DNA of 64,000 bases from Mycolicibacterium neoaurum ATCC 25795 (GCF_000691525.1 NZ_JMDW01000013.1:124001-188000), one strand, 5' to 3'; counted from the stretch's first letter, positions 24,209 to 33,545 are shown. Notes: generated by a model not told the origin, from the sequence alone. Numbers and translations are program-made.

Positions 24209-25039
24209 ATGTCTGAGCAGTCCGTTTATGGTGCCGGCAATATGCCCGTGAAGGTTCGCACCCATCACCTGCAGAAGTGGAAGGCCGAGGGCCACAAGTG
24301 GTCCATGCTGACCGCATACGACTACTCCACCGCACGGATCTTCGATGACGCGGGGATCCCGGTGCTCCTGGTCGGTGATTCCGCGGCCAACGTGGTGTAC
24401 GGCTACGACACCACCGTTCGCGTCACCATCGACGAGCTGATCCCGTTGGTCAGCGCGGTCGTCCGCGGCGCCCAGCACGCGCTGGTGGTCGCCGACCTGC
24501 CCTTCGGCAGTTACGAGCGCAGCGTCGACCAGGCGCTGGAGACCGCGACCCGCTTCATGAAGGAGACCGGGGCGCACGCAGTGAAGCTGGAGGGCGGCGA
24601 GCGGGTCGCTGCGCAGATCGCGGCGCTGACGCAGGCGGGCATCCCGGTGATCGCGCATATCGGGTTCACCCCGCAGAGTGTCAACGGCCTTGGTGGTTAT
24701 CGGGTGCAGGGGCGCGGCGACAACGGCGACCAGACCATCCACGATGCGATCGCGGTGGCCGAGGCCGGTGCGGTGGCCGTCGTGCTGGAAATGGTGCCCG
24801 CCGAGTTGGCCACCCAGATCACGGGCAAGCTGACCATCCCGACCATCGGCATCGGCGCCGGGCCCAACTGCGATGCCCAGGTGTTGGTGTGGCAGGACAT
24901 GGCGGGGCTGACCTCGGGCAAGACCGCGAAGTTCGTGAAGCGGTTCGCCGAGATCGGCACCGAGCTGGGACGTGCGGCTCGGCAGTACGCCGACGAGGTC
25001 GCCGGCGGGGTGTTCCCCGCCGACGAACACTCCTACTAG
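24209..25039 (+). CDS. panB: 3-methyl-2-oxobutanoate hydroxymethyltransferase PanB
   Basis: First committed enzyme of pantothenate synthesis: it adds a hydroxymethyl group from methylene-THF to alpha-ketoisovalerate. The 276-residue protein has the TIM-barrel landmarks MLTAYDYSTARIFDDAGIPVLLVGDSAANVV, ADLPFGSY, KLEGG, HIGFTPQ and TIGIGAGPNCDAQVLVWQDM, including the conserved Mg-binding Asp residues and catalytic Glu. ATG at 24209 follows GAAGGA. It is convergent with the enoyl-CoA hydratase gene, with a short CTTCGGC/GCCGAAG hairpin (25053-25069) at the junction. Confidence 0.96.
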   Translation: MSEQSVYGAGNMPVKVRTHHLQKWKAEGHKWSMLTAYDYSTARIFDDAGIPVLLVGDSAANVVYGYDTTVRVTIDELIPLVSAVVRGAQHALVVADLPFGSYERSVDQALETATRFMKETGAHAVKLEGGERVAAQIAALTQAGIPVIAHIGFTPQSVNGLGGYRVQGRGDNGDQTIHDAIAVAEAGAVAVVLEMVPAELATQITGKLTIPTIGIGAGPNCDAQVLVWQDMAGLTSGKTAKFVKRFAEIGTELGRAARQYADEVAGGVFPADEHSY

Positions 25040-25059
25040 CTGTCGGCCTGTTCTTCGGC

Positions 25060-25839
25060 TCAGCCGAAGGCAGGCGCCCGTTTACCCACGAACGCCGCGA
25101 CGCCTTCTCTGCCATCGGCGGAGGAGGCGTTCGTGGCGATATGGCGCGCCTCATGCTCCAACTGCGCCTCGTATCCGCTCGAGTAGCTGGACAGCAGCAG
25201 CTGTTTGACCGCCGAGTTGGAGCCACGAGCACCCGCGGCGACCTGCTCTGCCAGCTCGGCCAGCGTGTCGGGAAGCTCGGCGTCGGGAACGACGGTGGTG
25301 ACCAATCCCCAGTCCAGCGCGTCTGCGGCCTTAACCACCCGGTTGGTGATCATCAGTTCCTGGGTGCGGCGCAGGCCGATCAGCCGCGGCAGCACGTAGC
25401 TGGCGCCGCCGTCGGGGCTCAACCCGGCCTTGGTGTAGGCCATCGTGAACGATGCCGATTCGGCGGCCAGCACAAGGTCTCCGGAGACGCCGAGGGAGAA
25501 ACCGGCTCCGGCGGCGACCCCGTTGACCGCGGTGATCAGGACGGCGTCCATGCGGGCAAAGGTCGACATGGCCCGGTGCAGGTCGTTGGCGATGCCCTTG
25601 ACGAAGGCGCCCGGATCGTCCGCGGCGGCCATCGCCTTCAGATCGCCGCCCGCGCAGAAGAACCGGCCGGCACCGGTCAGGGTGACCACCTTGGTCTCCG
25701 CGGTATCGCAGAGCGTGGCGGCGGCGGCCAGGTCGCGCGTCATCTCCGCGTTCATGCCGTTGGCGGCCTCGGGCCGGTCCAGGACGATGGTGACGACGGA
25801 CCCGGCCCTGGTGAACTTCAGCGTCTCGAAAGCGGTCAT
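25060..25839 (-). CDS. Enoyl-CoA hydratase/isomerase family protein
   Basis: A 259-residue crotonase-fold protein. It has the oxyanion-hole segments RFFCAGGDLKAM and VNGVAAGAGFSLGVSGDLVLA. The residue usually acting as the first catalytic Glu lies in FTMAYTKAGLSPDGGASYVLPRLIG, where the second catalytic position appears as Asp, so isomerase or degradative activity cannot be told apart by eye. ATG at 25839 is preferred: TAATAC on the minus strand ends 10 bases before it, giving an almost leaderless mRNA, while the GTG at 25848 lies only one base from that -10 box. Confidence 0.87.
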   Translation of the reverse strand: MTAFETLKFTRAGSVVTIVLDRPEAANGMNAEMTRDLAAAATLCDTAETKVVTLTGAGRFFCAGGDLKAMAAADDPGAFVKGIANDLHRAMSTFARMDAVLITAVNGVAAGAGFSLGVSGDLVLAAESASFTMAYTKAGLSPDGGASYVLPRLIGLRRTQELMITNRVVKAADALDWGLVTTVVPDAELPDTLAELAEQVAAGARGSNSAVKQLLLSSYSSGYEAQLEHEARHIATNASSADGREGVAAFVGKRAPAFG

Positions 25840-25928
25840 GGCGCTCACGGTATTACGTCACCGTTGCCAGAGAGCTCACCCGCCCCGGTTTCGGGCCACT
25901 CACGCGCCCGGCGGGTCGTTCACCTGGA

Positions 25929-25965
25929 TGTGGCACGCTGTTCACAACACAATCCGGGTGCCACA
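25929..25965. promoter_or_regulatory. Long-spaced inverted repeat upstream of the CYTH-CHAD gene
   Basis: TGTGGCAC (25929-25936) and GTGCCACA (25958-25965) are perfect 8-bp inverted arms separated by 21 bases and end 16 bases before the ATG at 25982. They could form a hairpin in the mRNA leader or bind a dimeric regulator. No factor is known. Confidence 0.4.
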
Positions 25966-25981
25966 TCGAACAAGGGTGAAC

Positions 25982-27448
25982 ATGCCTGCCGACAAACCAA
26001 AGACGTCGCGCCACACCGAGGTTGAGCGCAAGTTCGACGTCGTCGAGAGCACGGTCTCGCCGTCGTTCGAGGGGCTCGCCGTGGTGTCCAGGGTCCAGCA
26101 CGAGCCGACCCAACTCTTGGAGGCGGTGTACTACGACACACCGTCCCATGATCTGGCCGCCCACAAGATCACCCTGCGCCGTCGCACCGGTGGCACCGAT
26201 GAGGGCTGGCATGTGAAGTTGCCCGCCGGACCGGATGCACGGACCGAGGTGCGGGCGCCGTTGGCCGACTCGGTGCCCGCGGACATCCGCGATGTCGTCG
26301 CCGCGATCGTGCGGGATCGTCCGCTGTCGGCCGTTGCGCGCATCACCACGAACCGGACGATCTCGCTGCTGTTCGGTGCCGATGACACACCGCTGGCCGA
26401 GTTCTGCGATGACCAGGTCAACGCGGCGGCATTGCAACCCGACAGTGAGCCGCAGACCTGGCGGGAATGGGAGCTGGAGCTGATCGGCGCGCCGCGCAAG
26501 GCCTCCGATCTATTGGACCGGCTGTCCAACCGACTGCTGGACGCAGGTGCGGTACCGGCCGGGCACGGGTCGAAGCTGGCACGCGTGCTGGCCACCGGTG
26601 AGCCGTCGGCAGCCGCCGCGGTCGAGGCGTCCGATCCGGTGCGCCGGGCGGTGGCCGAGAACGTCGCCGAGCTGTTGGTGTGGGATCGGGCGGTGCGCGC
26701 CGACGCGTGGGATTCGGTGCATCAGATGCGCGTCACCACCCGCAAGATCCGCAGCCTGCTGGCCGACGAGTCGTTCGGGTTGGCCAAGGATTCCTGGATC
26801 CTCGACGAGCTGAAGCTGCTGGCGGGCATCCTCGGGGTGGCCCGTGATGCCGAGGTGCTCGCCGAGAAGTACGAGAAGGCACTGGACTCGTTGGCCCCGG
26901 AGTTGGTGCGCGGGCCGGTGCGGGCTCGGCTGGTCGACGGTGCCAAGGCCCGCTATGCGGGTGGGTGGCGCCGGTCGTTGTCGGCGATGCGCTCGGAGCG
27001 GTACTTCCGCCTGCTCGACGGTCTGGACGAGTTGGTGGCCGCGCCGTCGGAGACCGCAGGGAAGTCCGGGTCGGAGTCGGCAGCGGCGAGCGTCTCGGCG
27101 GCATACAAGAAGGTGCAGAAGGCGGCGAAGACCGCCGCCGAGGACGGCACAGATGAGTCGCTGCATCGGATTCGCAAGCGTGCCAAGCGACTTCGGTATA
27201 CTGCCTCGGCGATCGGTGACACCGCGGTGGAGGCCAAGGCCAAGACGATCCAGAGTCTGCTCGGTGACCACCAGGACAGCGTGGTGAGCCGGACCCATCT
27301 GCTGCACGAGGCCGACGCCGCGCATGCCGCCGGCGAGGACACGTTCACCTACGGCGTGCTGTATCAGAAGGAGGTCGAGGTGGCCCTGGAGGCCGAGGCC
27401 GGTATCGACGAGGCGTTGGCGTCGCTGAAGAAGGCCGTCAAGAAGTAG
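25982..27448 (+). CDS. CYTH and CHAD domain protein (Rv2226-like)
   Basis: A 488-residue two-domain protein. The N-terminal CYTH domain (about 10-200) has EVERKFDV, the signature ExExK-like start, YYDTPSHDLAAHKITLRRRTGG and WHVKLPAG, and WREWELELIG, which are triphosphate-tunnel residues. The C-terminal CHAD domain (about 215-488) is helical and has conserved histidine/basic motifs VHQMRVTTRKIRSLLADE and SLHRIRKRAKRLRYTASAIG. Such proteins are linked to polyphosphate or other triphosphate compounds; the exact substrate is unknown. ATG at 25982 is preceded by AAGGGTG. It lies just before rnpB in the convergent direction. Confidence 0.9.
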   Translation: MPADKPKTSRHTEVERKFDVVESTVSPSFEGLAVVSRVQHEPTQLLEAVYYDTPSHDLAAHKITLRRRTGGTDEGWHVKLPAGPDARTEVRAPLADSVPADIRDVVAAIVRDRPLSAVARITTNRTISLLFGADDTPLAEFCDDQVNAAALQPDSEPQTWREWELELIGAPRKASDLLDRLSNRLLDAGAVPAGHGSKLARVLATGEPSAAAAVEASDPVRRAVAENVAELLVWDRAVRADAWDSVHQMRVTTRKIRSLLADESFGLAKDSWILDELKLLAGILGVARDAEVLAEKYEKALDSLAPELVRGPVRARLVDGAKARYAGGWRRSLSAMRSERYFRLLDGLDELVAAPSETAGKSGSESAAASVSAAYKKVQKAAKTAAEDGTDESLHRIRKRAKRLRYTASAIGDTAVEAKAKTIQSLLGDHQDSVVSRTHLLHEADAAHAAGEDTFTYGVLYQKEVEVALEAEAGIDEALASLKKAVKK

Positions 27449-27451
27449 CGA

Positions 27452-27862
<411 letters not shown>

Positions 27863-27938
27863 GCAACGGTAGCACCACATCGCCGCTGGCCCACCATCGT
27901 CGGGCGGCGGAGGTGAGCGGACGCCAGAGCTTCCCGCG

Positions 27939-29534
27939 TCAGAACGGCGGGTCGCCGTCGAGGGCGATAGCGGTGGCGTTGCGGGTGCGTTCGGCGTTGA
28001 TGCGGTATTGGCGGTCGTGTTGTCTGGTGCGTTGGCGTCGCGGGATGTCAGGTTCGCGGTCGCCGAGATTGCCGCGCTCCCCGATCAGGGTGATGTGCCG
28101 CGCTCGCGGGATCTCGACCTCAGATGTGTTGTGCCCGAACAGGACCGGCCCGAGCGGCATCGTCGTGTAGGTCTGTCCGGAAGGTGAGGTCCATTCGGTG
28201 GTGCCGTCGGGGTGGGCTTTCGGGGTCCACCCAACTTTCATGGTTTTCAGTAGGTGGTGTTCACGGCACAGTGGGCGCAGGTTGCCCGGGTGGGTCGCCC
28301 CGGCAGGCCAGGGGGTGACATGGTCCAGGTCGCAGCGCTGGGCGGGTTTTCCGCAGCCGGGGAAGCAGCAGGTCATGGCGGTCATGCGGACATAGGCCGC
28401 TAGTTTCGCCGAGGGTCGGTAGCGGGGTTCGGAGCCCAGCGCTGTGGGGTTGTTCAGGGGCCGGACTCTCGCGCCGCCGGCGATGAGTTCGGCCAGTAGG
28501 TGGGTGGGGATGATGGCGCCGTCCAGGGTGATACCCGCACCCAGTCGGGTGCTGGCGGCTGGGGCGGTAGGTGCGGCGGGCGTCGAGGGTGGCTGTGGTT
28601 CGGACTCGGGCGGCGTGGCCCTATCGGATTCCTGGCGTTCGTCCACCTCATCGGCATCGGGCGTGCCCGGTGCCGGACCCGACTCGGGCGTGGGCCCGGC
28701 ATCCGGCTTCACCCCGTGCCCGCTCTCGGGTTCTTGTCCGGTGAGCACGTAGATGGTGACTGCACCGGCCCGGGGATCCTTGCCCGATCCGGTGCAGTCG
28801 GGGTTACCGCACAGGCACGTCAAGGTTTCGGCGCCGGCCAGGACGGCGGCCAGAGCGTCGGCGCGGCGTTCGGCCACGGTCCGCGGATCACCGTCACACA
28901 CACCGTGGGCGAGGGTGGTGAGCCGGGCGTCGCTGATCGCGGCGTCGGTGGCGCGCATCCGTCCCCAGAACGACACCACCCCATCGGGGTCGTCACGGTC
29001 GCCGAAGTCGATATAGCGGTCGTTGGCCGCGGCCTTGGAGCGGATGACCGCGATCGGATCGAACTTACGCACCCAGAAGTCGACCGCCCGGATCAGCGCG
29101 GTCTCCGACAATGCGCCGTACTCGTGGGCGGTGCCGGCGATCCCGGCATCGATCAACCCCAACGCGTCCTCATCGCAGACCAGTTGGGTCCGCCAGGTGA
29201 TCGCATTGATCACCTTCGCCGACACCAACCCCTGCGCGAACACCTCCGCAGTCCTTGGCAGCCGATCACGCAACGCCATCGCGATGCGCATCTGCGCGCT
29301 GGCGGCCCGCGGACCAATATTGCAGGCGGCACTGACCTCGGCCTTCGCGAGTGCCCACCCGTCGATCAACCTCAACGCCGACGACTCGTCTTCGTCCTCG
29401 CAGTGCCGTGCGGTCACCTCGGCCACCAATGCCAGCCGCCGGGCCGCCGCGGCCGCCTCGGCGCGGGTGGCATCGGTGACCGCGGCGATGAGCTCCTCAT
29501 CGCTCAACCCCGACAACCCCGACCGTTCGAACAT
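27939..29534 (-). CDS. DUF222 / HNH endonuclease protein (13E12 repeat family)
   Basis: A 531-residue member of the mycobacterial 13E12 family. The N-terminal DUF222 part (about 1-280) includes LRLIDGWALAKAEVSAACNIGPRAASAQM, and a Pro/Glu-rich linker (about 290-350) precedes a C-terminal HNH domain with cysteines in CCFPGCGKPAQRCDLDHVTPW and HPGNLRPLCREHH. The family is often multicopy and linked to mobile DNA; REP13E12 copies hold the phiRv1 attachment site in M. tuberculosis. I favour ATG 29534 over 29600 because TAGCAT ends 7 bases upstream, fitting a leaderless start. It is probably an insertion relative to M. tuberculosis between rnpB and Rv2228c. Confidence 0.85.
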   Translation of the reverse strand: MFERSGLSGLSDEELIAAVTDATRAEAAAAARRLALVAEVTARHCEDEDESSALRLIDGWALAKAEVSAACNIGPRAASAQMRIAMALRDRLPRTAEVFAQGLVSAKVINAITWRTQLVCDEDALGLIDAGIAGTAHEYGALSETALIRAVDFWVRKFDPIAVIRSKAAANDRYIDFGDRDDPDGVVSFWGRMRATDAAISDARLTTLAHGVCDGDPRTVAERRADALAAVLAGAETLTCLCGNPDCTGSGKDPRAGAVTIYVLTGQEPESGHGVKPDAGPTPESGPAPGTPDADEVDERQESDRATPPESEPQPPSTPAAPTAPAASTRLGAGITLDGAIIPTHLLAELIAGGARVRPLNNPTALGSEPRYRPSAKLAAYVRMTAMTCCFPGCGKPAQRCDLDHVTPWPAGATHPGNLRPLCREHHLLKTMKVGWTPKAHPDGTTEWTSPSGQTYTTMPLGPVLFGHNTSEVEIPRARHITLIGERGNLGDREPDIPRRQRTRQHDRQYRINAERTRNATAIALDGDPPF

Positions 29535-29622
29535 GTGTTCTATGCTACCCGCGCCCACCGACGCGACAAGGCCGATCGCGGCGCCTGTGGATAACTGCAT
29601 CAGCCTCGTTCAGACGGCAAAA

Positions 29623-31140
29623 TCAGCGCCGGCGCAGCACCATCACGTTGTCGGTCAAATGCCCCGGTTGCCCGTCCGGACCCACGGCGTCGCGAGCCAC
29701 CGCCTCGACGCGCACCCGCTCCCAGTCCTCGCCAAGCTCCAAGCCGGCCACCACCTCCTCGGCCGACGGGAACTCGATGTGCTGATGGTTCGACCACGGC
29801 GGCGCATCGCCGTGATCGACGATCAGCAGCACCCCACCCGGCGCCACCGCCTCGGCCGCCCGCCGCAACACCCGCACCCGATCCATCGGCAGCTTCGAAT
29901 GCAGGAACTGTGCCGATACCAGGTCGAACTGCCCGTCGGGGAAGCTGACCTCCAGATCGTGATGCTGAAAGTCGATGTGACTCAACAACTCCCCCGCATC
30001 CTGCCTAGCACGCTCCAGCGCGACCTCCGAGACATCGGTGGCCACCACCGACCAGCCGCGGGAGGCCAGCCACATGGCATCGGCACCCTCACCACATCCC
30101 AGATCCAACGCCCGCCCCGGCGCCAGTTCGGCGGCGATCTCGGACATCCGGACGTTCACCCGGCCGCTCCAGATCCGCTCGCGCTGACCGTAATGCTCAT
30201 CCCAATGCTGCTGAGCGTCCGGAACCGGCCACGGCGGCACGGGCAGTCCTACTTCATCGGCAAGCAGGCTCTGCACGACCGCCGTTGCCGCCATGGACCC
30301 ACTCGCCACGGCCGCGGCCACCTGAGGCATCTGCACACTGACATCGCCCGCAGCGAACACTCCGGGCACGGTGGTGCGTTGGAACTGGTCCACCACGATG
30401 GCATCGGCGGACACCGGCGTGGGCGGCGCAACGGCCACTCCCAGGTGCGCGGCCAGCGGCGAACGCTGGTGCAAGGTCGCCGCCACCAACACGCCCCGGC
30501 GAGCCAGCGGCGCACCCTCGGCGAACACGATCTCGGTCAGTTCACCGTTATCAGAACGGAACTCGGTCACCACCCGGTCGTCCACGACGATGCCGTCGGC
30601 GGCGGGCGCCGTCCCGCCATTGGTCAGCAGGACGACGTCCTCGCTCCAGCCGCGCAGCATCAGCGCCATGTGCACCGCCCGATCACCGTCGGCGAGCACG
30701 GCCAGCGGCTGATCCCGCATCTCCCAACCGTGGCAGAACGGGCAGTGGAAGGCCGAACCACCCCACAGTGCCTCCAGTCCGGGGATCTTGGGCGGCCGAT
30801 ACTCCATACCGGTCGCCAACAGAATGCGACGGGCACGTTCCCGGCCACCGTCGGCCAACTCCACGACGAAATGCCCGTCGTGAGCGGCGGCGCCGACGAC
30901 ACGTGACGACCGGAACTGCACGCTCGAATACTTCTCCAGCTCACGACGACCGTCGGCGTAGAGCTCGGCGGGCGGTCGCCCGTCATGGCCGAGCAGACCG
31001 CCGATTCCGTGGGCGGCCAGATTGCTCTGCTCACCCTCGTCGACGACGAGGGTGGCGCGGCGAGCCCGGCCGAGCACCAGTGCCCCACTCAGCCCCGCCG
31101 CTCCCCCGCCGACGACCACACAATCCCACACGTTGTCCAT
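29623..31140 (-). CDS. Fusion of thioredoxin-reductase-like flavoprotein and SAM-dependent methyltransferase
   Basis: A 505-residue two-domain protein. Residues 1-305 resemble low-molecular-weight thioredoxin-reductase-type oxidoreductases: FAD loop GGGAAGLS (11-18), a possible redox pair Cys133-x2-Cys136 in FHCPFCHGWE, and the second FAD motif TVPGVFAAGDVS (257-268). Residues 310-505 are a class I methyltransferase with motif I DLGCGEGADA (346-355), an acidic SAM contact ATDVSEVALERA, and LRRAAEAVAPGGVLLIVDHGD as motif III. The substrate is unknown. ATG at 31140 matches the usual flavoprotein start. It is divergent from the XRE-cupin gene, with a perfect inverted repeat between them. Confidence 0.85.
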   Translation of the reverse strand: MDNVWDCVVVGGGAAGLSGALVLGRARRATLVVDEGEQSNLAAHGIGGLLGHDGRPPAELYADGRRELEKYSSVQFRSSRVVGAAAHDGHFVVELADGGRERARRILLATGMEYRPPKIPGLEALWGGSAFHCPFCHGWEMRDQPLAVLADGDRAVHMALMLRGWSEDVVLLTNGGTAPAADGIVVDDRVVTEFRSDNGELTEIVFAEGAPLARRGVLVAATLHQRSPLAAHLGVAVAPPTPVSADAIVVDQFQRTTVPGVFAAGDVSVQMPQVAAAVASGSMAATAVVQSLLADEVGLPVPPWPVPDAQQHWDEHYGQRERIWSGRVNVRMSEIAAELAPGRALDLGCGEGADAMWLASRGWSVVATDVSEVALERARQDAGELLSHIDFQHHDLEVSFPDGQFDLVSAQFLHSKLPMDRVRVLRRAAEAVAPGGVLLIVDHGDAPPWSNHQHIEFPSAEEVVAGLELGEDWERVRVEAVARDAVGPDGQPGHLTDNVMVLRRR

Positions 31141-31180
31141 GGCATCGAGCTTGCCGACATCACCGCACAATGCCAAGCTG

Positions 31181-31199
31181 GTTTGCCATGGAGGCAAAC
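31181..31199. promoter_or_regulatory. Perfect 7-bp inverted repeat, candidate operator of the XRE-cupin regulator
   Basis: GTTTGCC-atgga-GGCAAAC lies between the divergent flavoprotein-methyltransferase (start 31140) and XRE-cupin genes and includes the ATG at 31188. A symmetrical site of this size fits a homodimeric HTH protein, so autoregulation and control of the neighbour are inferred. Confidence 0.5.
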
Positions 31200-31757
31200 A
31201 GCGTCGATGAGACGGTCCGCCGTCGGCTGAAGGATCTGCGCACCCGACAGGGGTTGACCCTGCAGGACGTCGCCGGTCGCGCGAACATCGACGTATCCAC
31301 CTTGAGCCGGCTGGAATCCGGCAAGCGCCGCCTCGCGCTGGATCACCTGCCGCGGCTGGCCACTGCGCTGGCCGTCAGCACCGACGAACTGCTGCGCGAA
31401 CCAGAATCGGAAGACCCGCGCGTCCGCGGCAGCTCACACACCCGCCACGGCGTCACGTATTGGCCACTGACCCGCGAGGGTGCGGTCGGCGGCAGGCACA
31501 CCTTCAAGGTCCGGATCAGCACCAGACGCAGCACACCACCCACCGAGCTGCCGACCCACGAGGGCCAGGAGTGGATGTACATCCTCTCCGGCCGCCTTCG
31601 GCTGGTCCTTGGCGAACGCGACTTCATCATCAAACCCGGTGAGGCCGTACAGTTCTCGACCTGGACGCCACACTGGTTCGGCACCGTCGACGGTCCCGTG
31701 GAGGCGATCATGATTTTCGACGTCCACGGTGAACGCCTGCACCTGCACTCGGATTGA
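31188..31757 (+). CDS. XRE-family transcriptional regulator with C-terminal cupin sensor
   Basis: A 189-residue regulator. Residues 11-70 form an XRE helix-turn-helix (RRRLKDLRTRQGLTLQDVAGRANIDVSTLSRLESGKRRL). Residues 85-185 form a cupin beta-barrel with LPTHEGQEWMYILSG and FSTWTPHWFGT, which contain histidines and glutamates placed to bind a metal or small ligand. This layout is common in regulators that sense a small compound and control an adjacent enzyme. It is divergent from the flavoprotein-methyltransferase fusion. An ATG at 31170 in frame would add six residues; neither start has a Shine-Dalgarno sequence. Confidence 0.87.
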   Translation: MEANSVDETVRRRLKDLRTRQGLTLQDVAGRANIDVSTLSRLESGKRRLALDHLPRLATALAVSTDELLREPESEDPRVRGSSHTRHGVTYWPLTREGAVGGRHTFKVRISTRRSTPPTELPTHEGQEWMYILSGRLRLVLGERDFIIKPGEAVQFSTWTPHWFGTVDGPVEAIMIFDVHGERLHLHSD

Positions 31758-31761
31758 GCGT

Positions 31762-32820
31762 CTAGAGGTACGACGTCTGGTTCACCAACCGCACCGATGC
31801 CAGACCGTCGGGATAGAACTCGGCGATGCTCAAGGACGCCAGATCCAGATGCAGCCGGTACAGGATTCCCGAGCCGCCATCGAGCGCCAGGCGCAGCAGG
31901 GTCTTGATGGGCGTCACATGCGACACCACCAACACCGTGGAACCGGCGTACTCGGCGATGATGCGGTTGCGCGCGTCCCGCACCCGTTCGGCAACAGAAT
32001 CGAAGCTCTCACCCCCGGGCGGGGTCACGCTGGTGTCGCGCAACCATCGGCGGTGCAGATCCGGATCCTGTTGCGCAGCTTCGCTGAAGGTCAATCCCTC
32101 CCAGGAACCGAAATCTGTTTCGATCAGTCCGTCGTCGACCGTCACATCCAGATCGAGCACCTTCGCCGCCGCCGCGGCGGTCTCCTGCGCGCGCTGCAGC
32201 GGCGAGCACAGCACCGCCGACACCGGGCCCATGGTGCCCAGATAGCGGGCAGCGGCATCGGCCTGGGTTCGGCCCAACTCGGTCAGCGGCGGGTTGCCCC
32301 GCCCCGAATACCGGCGCTCGACCGATAATTCGGTCTGCCCGTGGCGCAGGAGCAGCATCTGCGTCGGCTCGCCGCGCGCACCGCTCCAGCCCGGCGAGGA
32401 GTTCGGCACCGGCGCCGAATCCGCGCCGTCCATGGCCTCGTTGGCCAATCGGTCGGCATGCGAGTTCTGCTCCCGCGGGATCCAGGCGTACTGCACATCG
32501 GCGAAGCGTCGTGCCGCCTGGGTTGCTTCGCGGTGTAGCTCGAGGAGATCCGGGTGTTTGACGCGCCAGCGGCCCGACATCTGCTCGACGACGAGCTTGG
32601 AGTCCATGAACACCGCGACCTCGGTGGCATCAAGCTCGGCGGCCGCCTCAAGGCCGGCGATCAGTCCGCGGTACTCGGCGACATTGTTGGTGGCCCGGCC
32701 GATGGATTGGCACCGCTCGGCCAGCACCGCCGAGCGGTCGGCGTTGAAGACCACCGCGCCGTAACCGGCCGGGCCGGGGTTCCCGCGGGACCCACCGTCG
32801 GCCTCGATGACAACCTTCAC
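31762..32820 (-). CDS. Bifunctional RNase H / acid phosphatase (Rv2228c-like)
   Basis: A 352-residue two-domain enzyme. Residues 1-140 are a type I RNase H: the catalytic acids are in EADGGSRGNPG, NNVAEYRGL, FMDSKLVVEQM and HADRLANEAM, which together remove RNA from RNA-DNA hybrids. Residues 150-352 form a histidine phosphatase domain with the RHG motif in LLLRHGQTELS and a second active-site His in VVSHVTPIK, the CobC/phosphoglycerate mutase type; in M. tuberculosis the homologue acts as both. GTG at 32820 overlaps the preceding stop as GTGA, coupling it to the zinc-ribbon gene. Confidence 0.93.
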   Translation of the reverse strand: MKVVIEADGGSRGNPGPAGYGAVVFNADRSAVLAERCQSIGRATNNVAEYRGLIAGLEAAAELDATEVAVFMDSKLVVEQMSGRWRVKHPDLLELHREATQAARRFADVQYAWIPREQNSHADRLANEAMDGADSAPVPNSSPGWSGARGEPTQMLLLRHGQTELSVERRYSGRGNPPLTELGRTQADAAARYLGTMGPVSAVLCSPLQRAQETAAAAAKVLDLDVTVDDGLIETDFGSWEGLTFSEAAQQDPDLHRRWLRDTSVTPPGGESFDSVAERVRDARNRIIAEYAGSTVLVVSHVTPIKTLLRLALDGGSGILYRLHLDLASLSIAEFYPDGLASVRLVNQTSYL

Positions 32821-33545
32821 GGACGGAACCGCAACAGGATCGCACCGCATTCCGGGCAGCGCAGGACATCGTCGTCGGCGGCCGCGGTGATCCGGGCGAT
32901 CTCACCGCGATCGATCTCGATACGGCATGCTCCGCACCGCCTGCCCTGGAGCAAGCCGGCACCGGCACCGCCGCCCGCGCGCACCTTCTCGTACAGCGCC
33001 ACCAGATCCGGATCCAGCTGGGACACCAGTTCCGCACGGCGCGTTCCCGAGACCTGGCGGATGTTGTCGAGATCGACCAAGGCAGCATCCCTGGCCAGTT
33101 GCGCGGCCGACAGCGCATTCTGCAGGGCGTCGATGCGGGCCAGCTCCTCGGATTGCTTGCGCTGCACCTCCTCCCGACGCTCCATGATCTCCAGCAGCGA
33201 CTCCTCCAACGAGGATTGCCTGCGCTCCAGGGTTTCCAGCTCGTGCTGCAGCTCGCTGAGCTGCTTGGCGTTCACCGTGCCGGCCGCCAACAGCTCGCGG
33301 TCGCGGTCCTCACGCTGCCGCACCGAGTCGATCTCGCTCTCCAGCTTGCCGATCTGGCCTTCGAGATCTTCCAAAGCGATGGCCACCACGGCCAGTTGGT
33401 CATTGGCGGTCTGGTGCTCGGCGTGAATCCGGTCGAACTCCTGTTGCTCGGCAAGATTCTTCGCCCGATGCTCCACGCGACGCATCTCGGCGTCGAGCTC
33501 CACCAGATCCAGCAGCGAACGCTGCTGGGTGACTGCGGCTTTCAT
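32817..33545 (-). CDS. Zinc-ribbon coiled-coil protein (Rv2229c-like, DUF164 type)
   Basis: A 242-residue protein with a long heptad coiled coil (about 10-185, rich in Leu, Glu, Gln and Arg) and a C-terminal zinc ribbon with CGAC and CPEC cysteine pairs (about 203-236). Proteins of this type are widespread and thought to act as nucleic-acid or chaperone-like factors; no precise role is established. ATG overlaps the stop of the NIF3-like gene as ATGA, and its own stop overlaps the RNase H gene, so it is the middle of a translationally coupled operon. Confidence 0.9.
   Translation of the reverse strand: MKAAVTQQRSLLDLVELDAEMRRVEHRAKNLAEQQEFDRIHAEHQTANDQLAVVAIALEDLEGQIGKLESEIDSVRQREDRDRELLAAGTVNAKQLSELQHELETLERRQSSLEESLLEIMERREEVQRKQSEELARIDALQNALSAAQLARDAALVDLDNIRQVSGTRRAELVSQLDPDLVALYEKVRAGGGAGAGLLQGRRCGACRIEIDRGEIARITAAADDDVLRCPECGAILLRFRP

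Noticed and set aside
25445..25981. Upstream extension of the CYTH-CHAD frame
   Set aside because: It runs antisense to the enoyl-CoA hydratase gene, and the ribosome-binding site and CYTH signature place the start at 25982.
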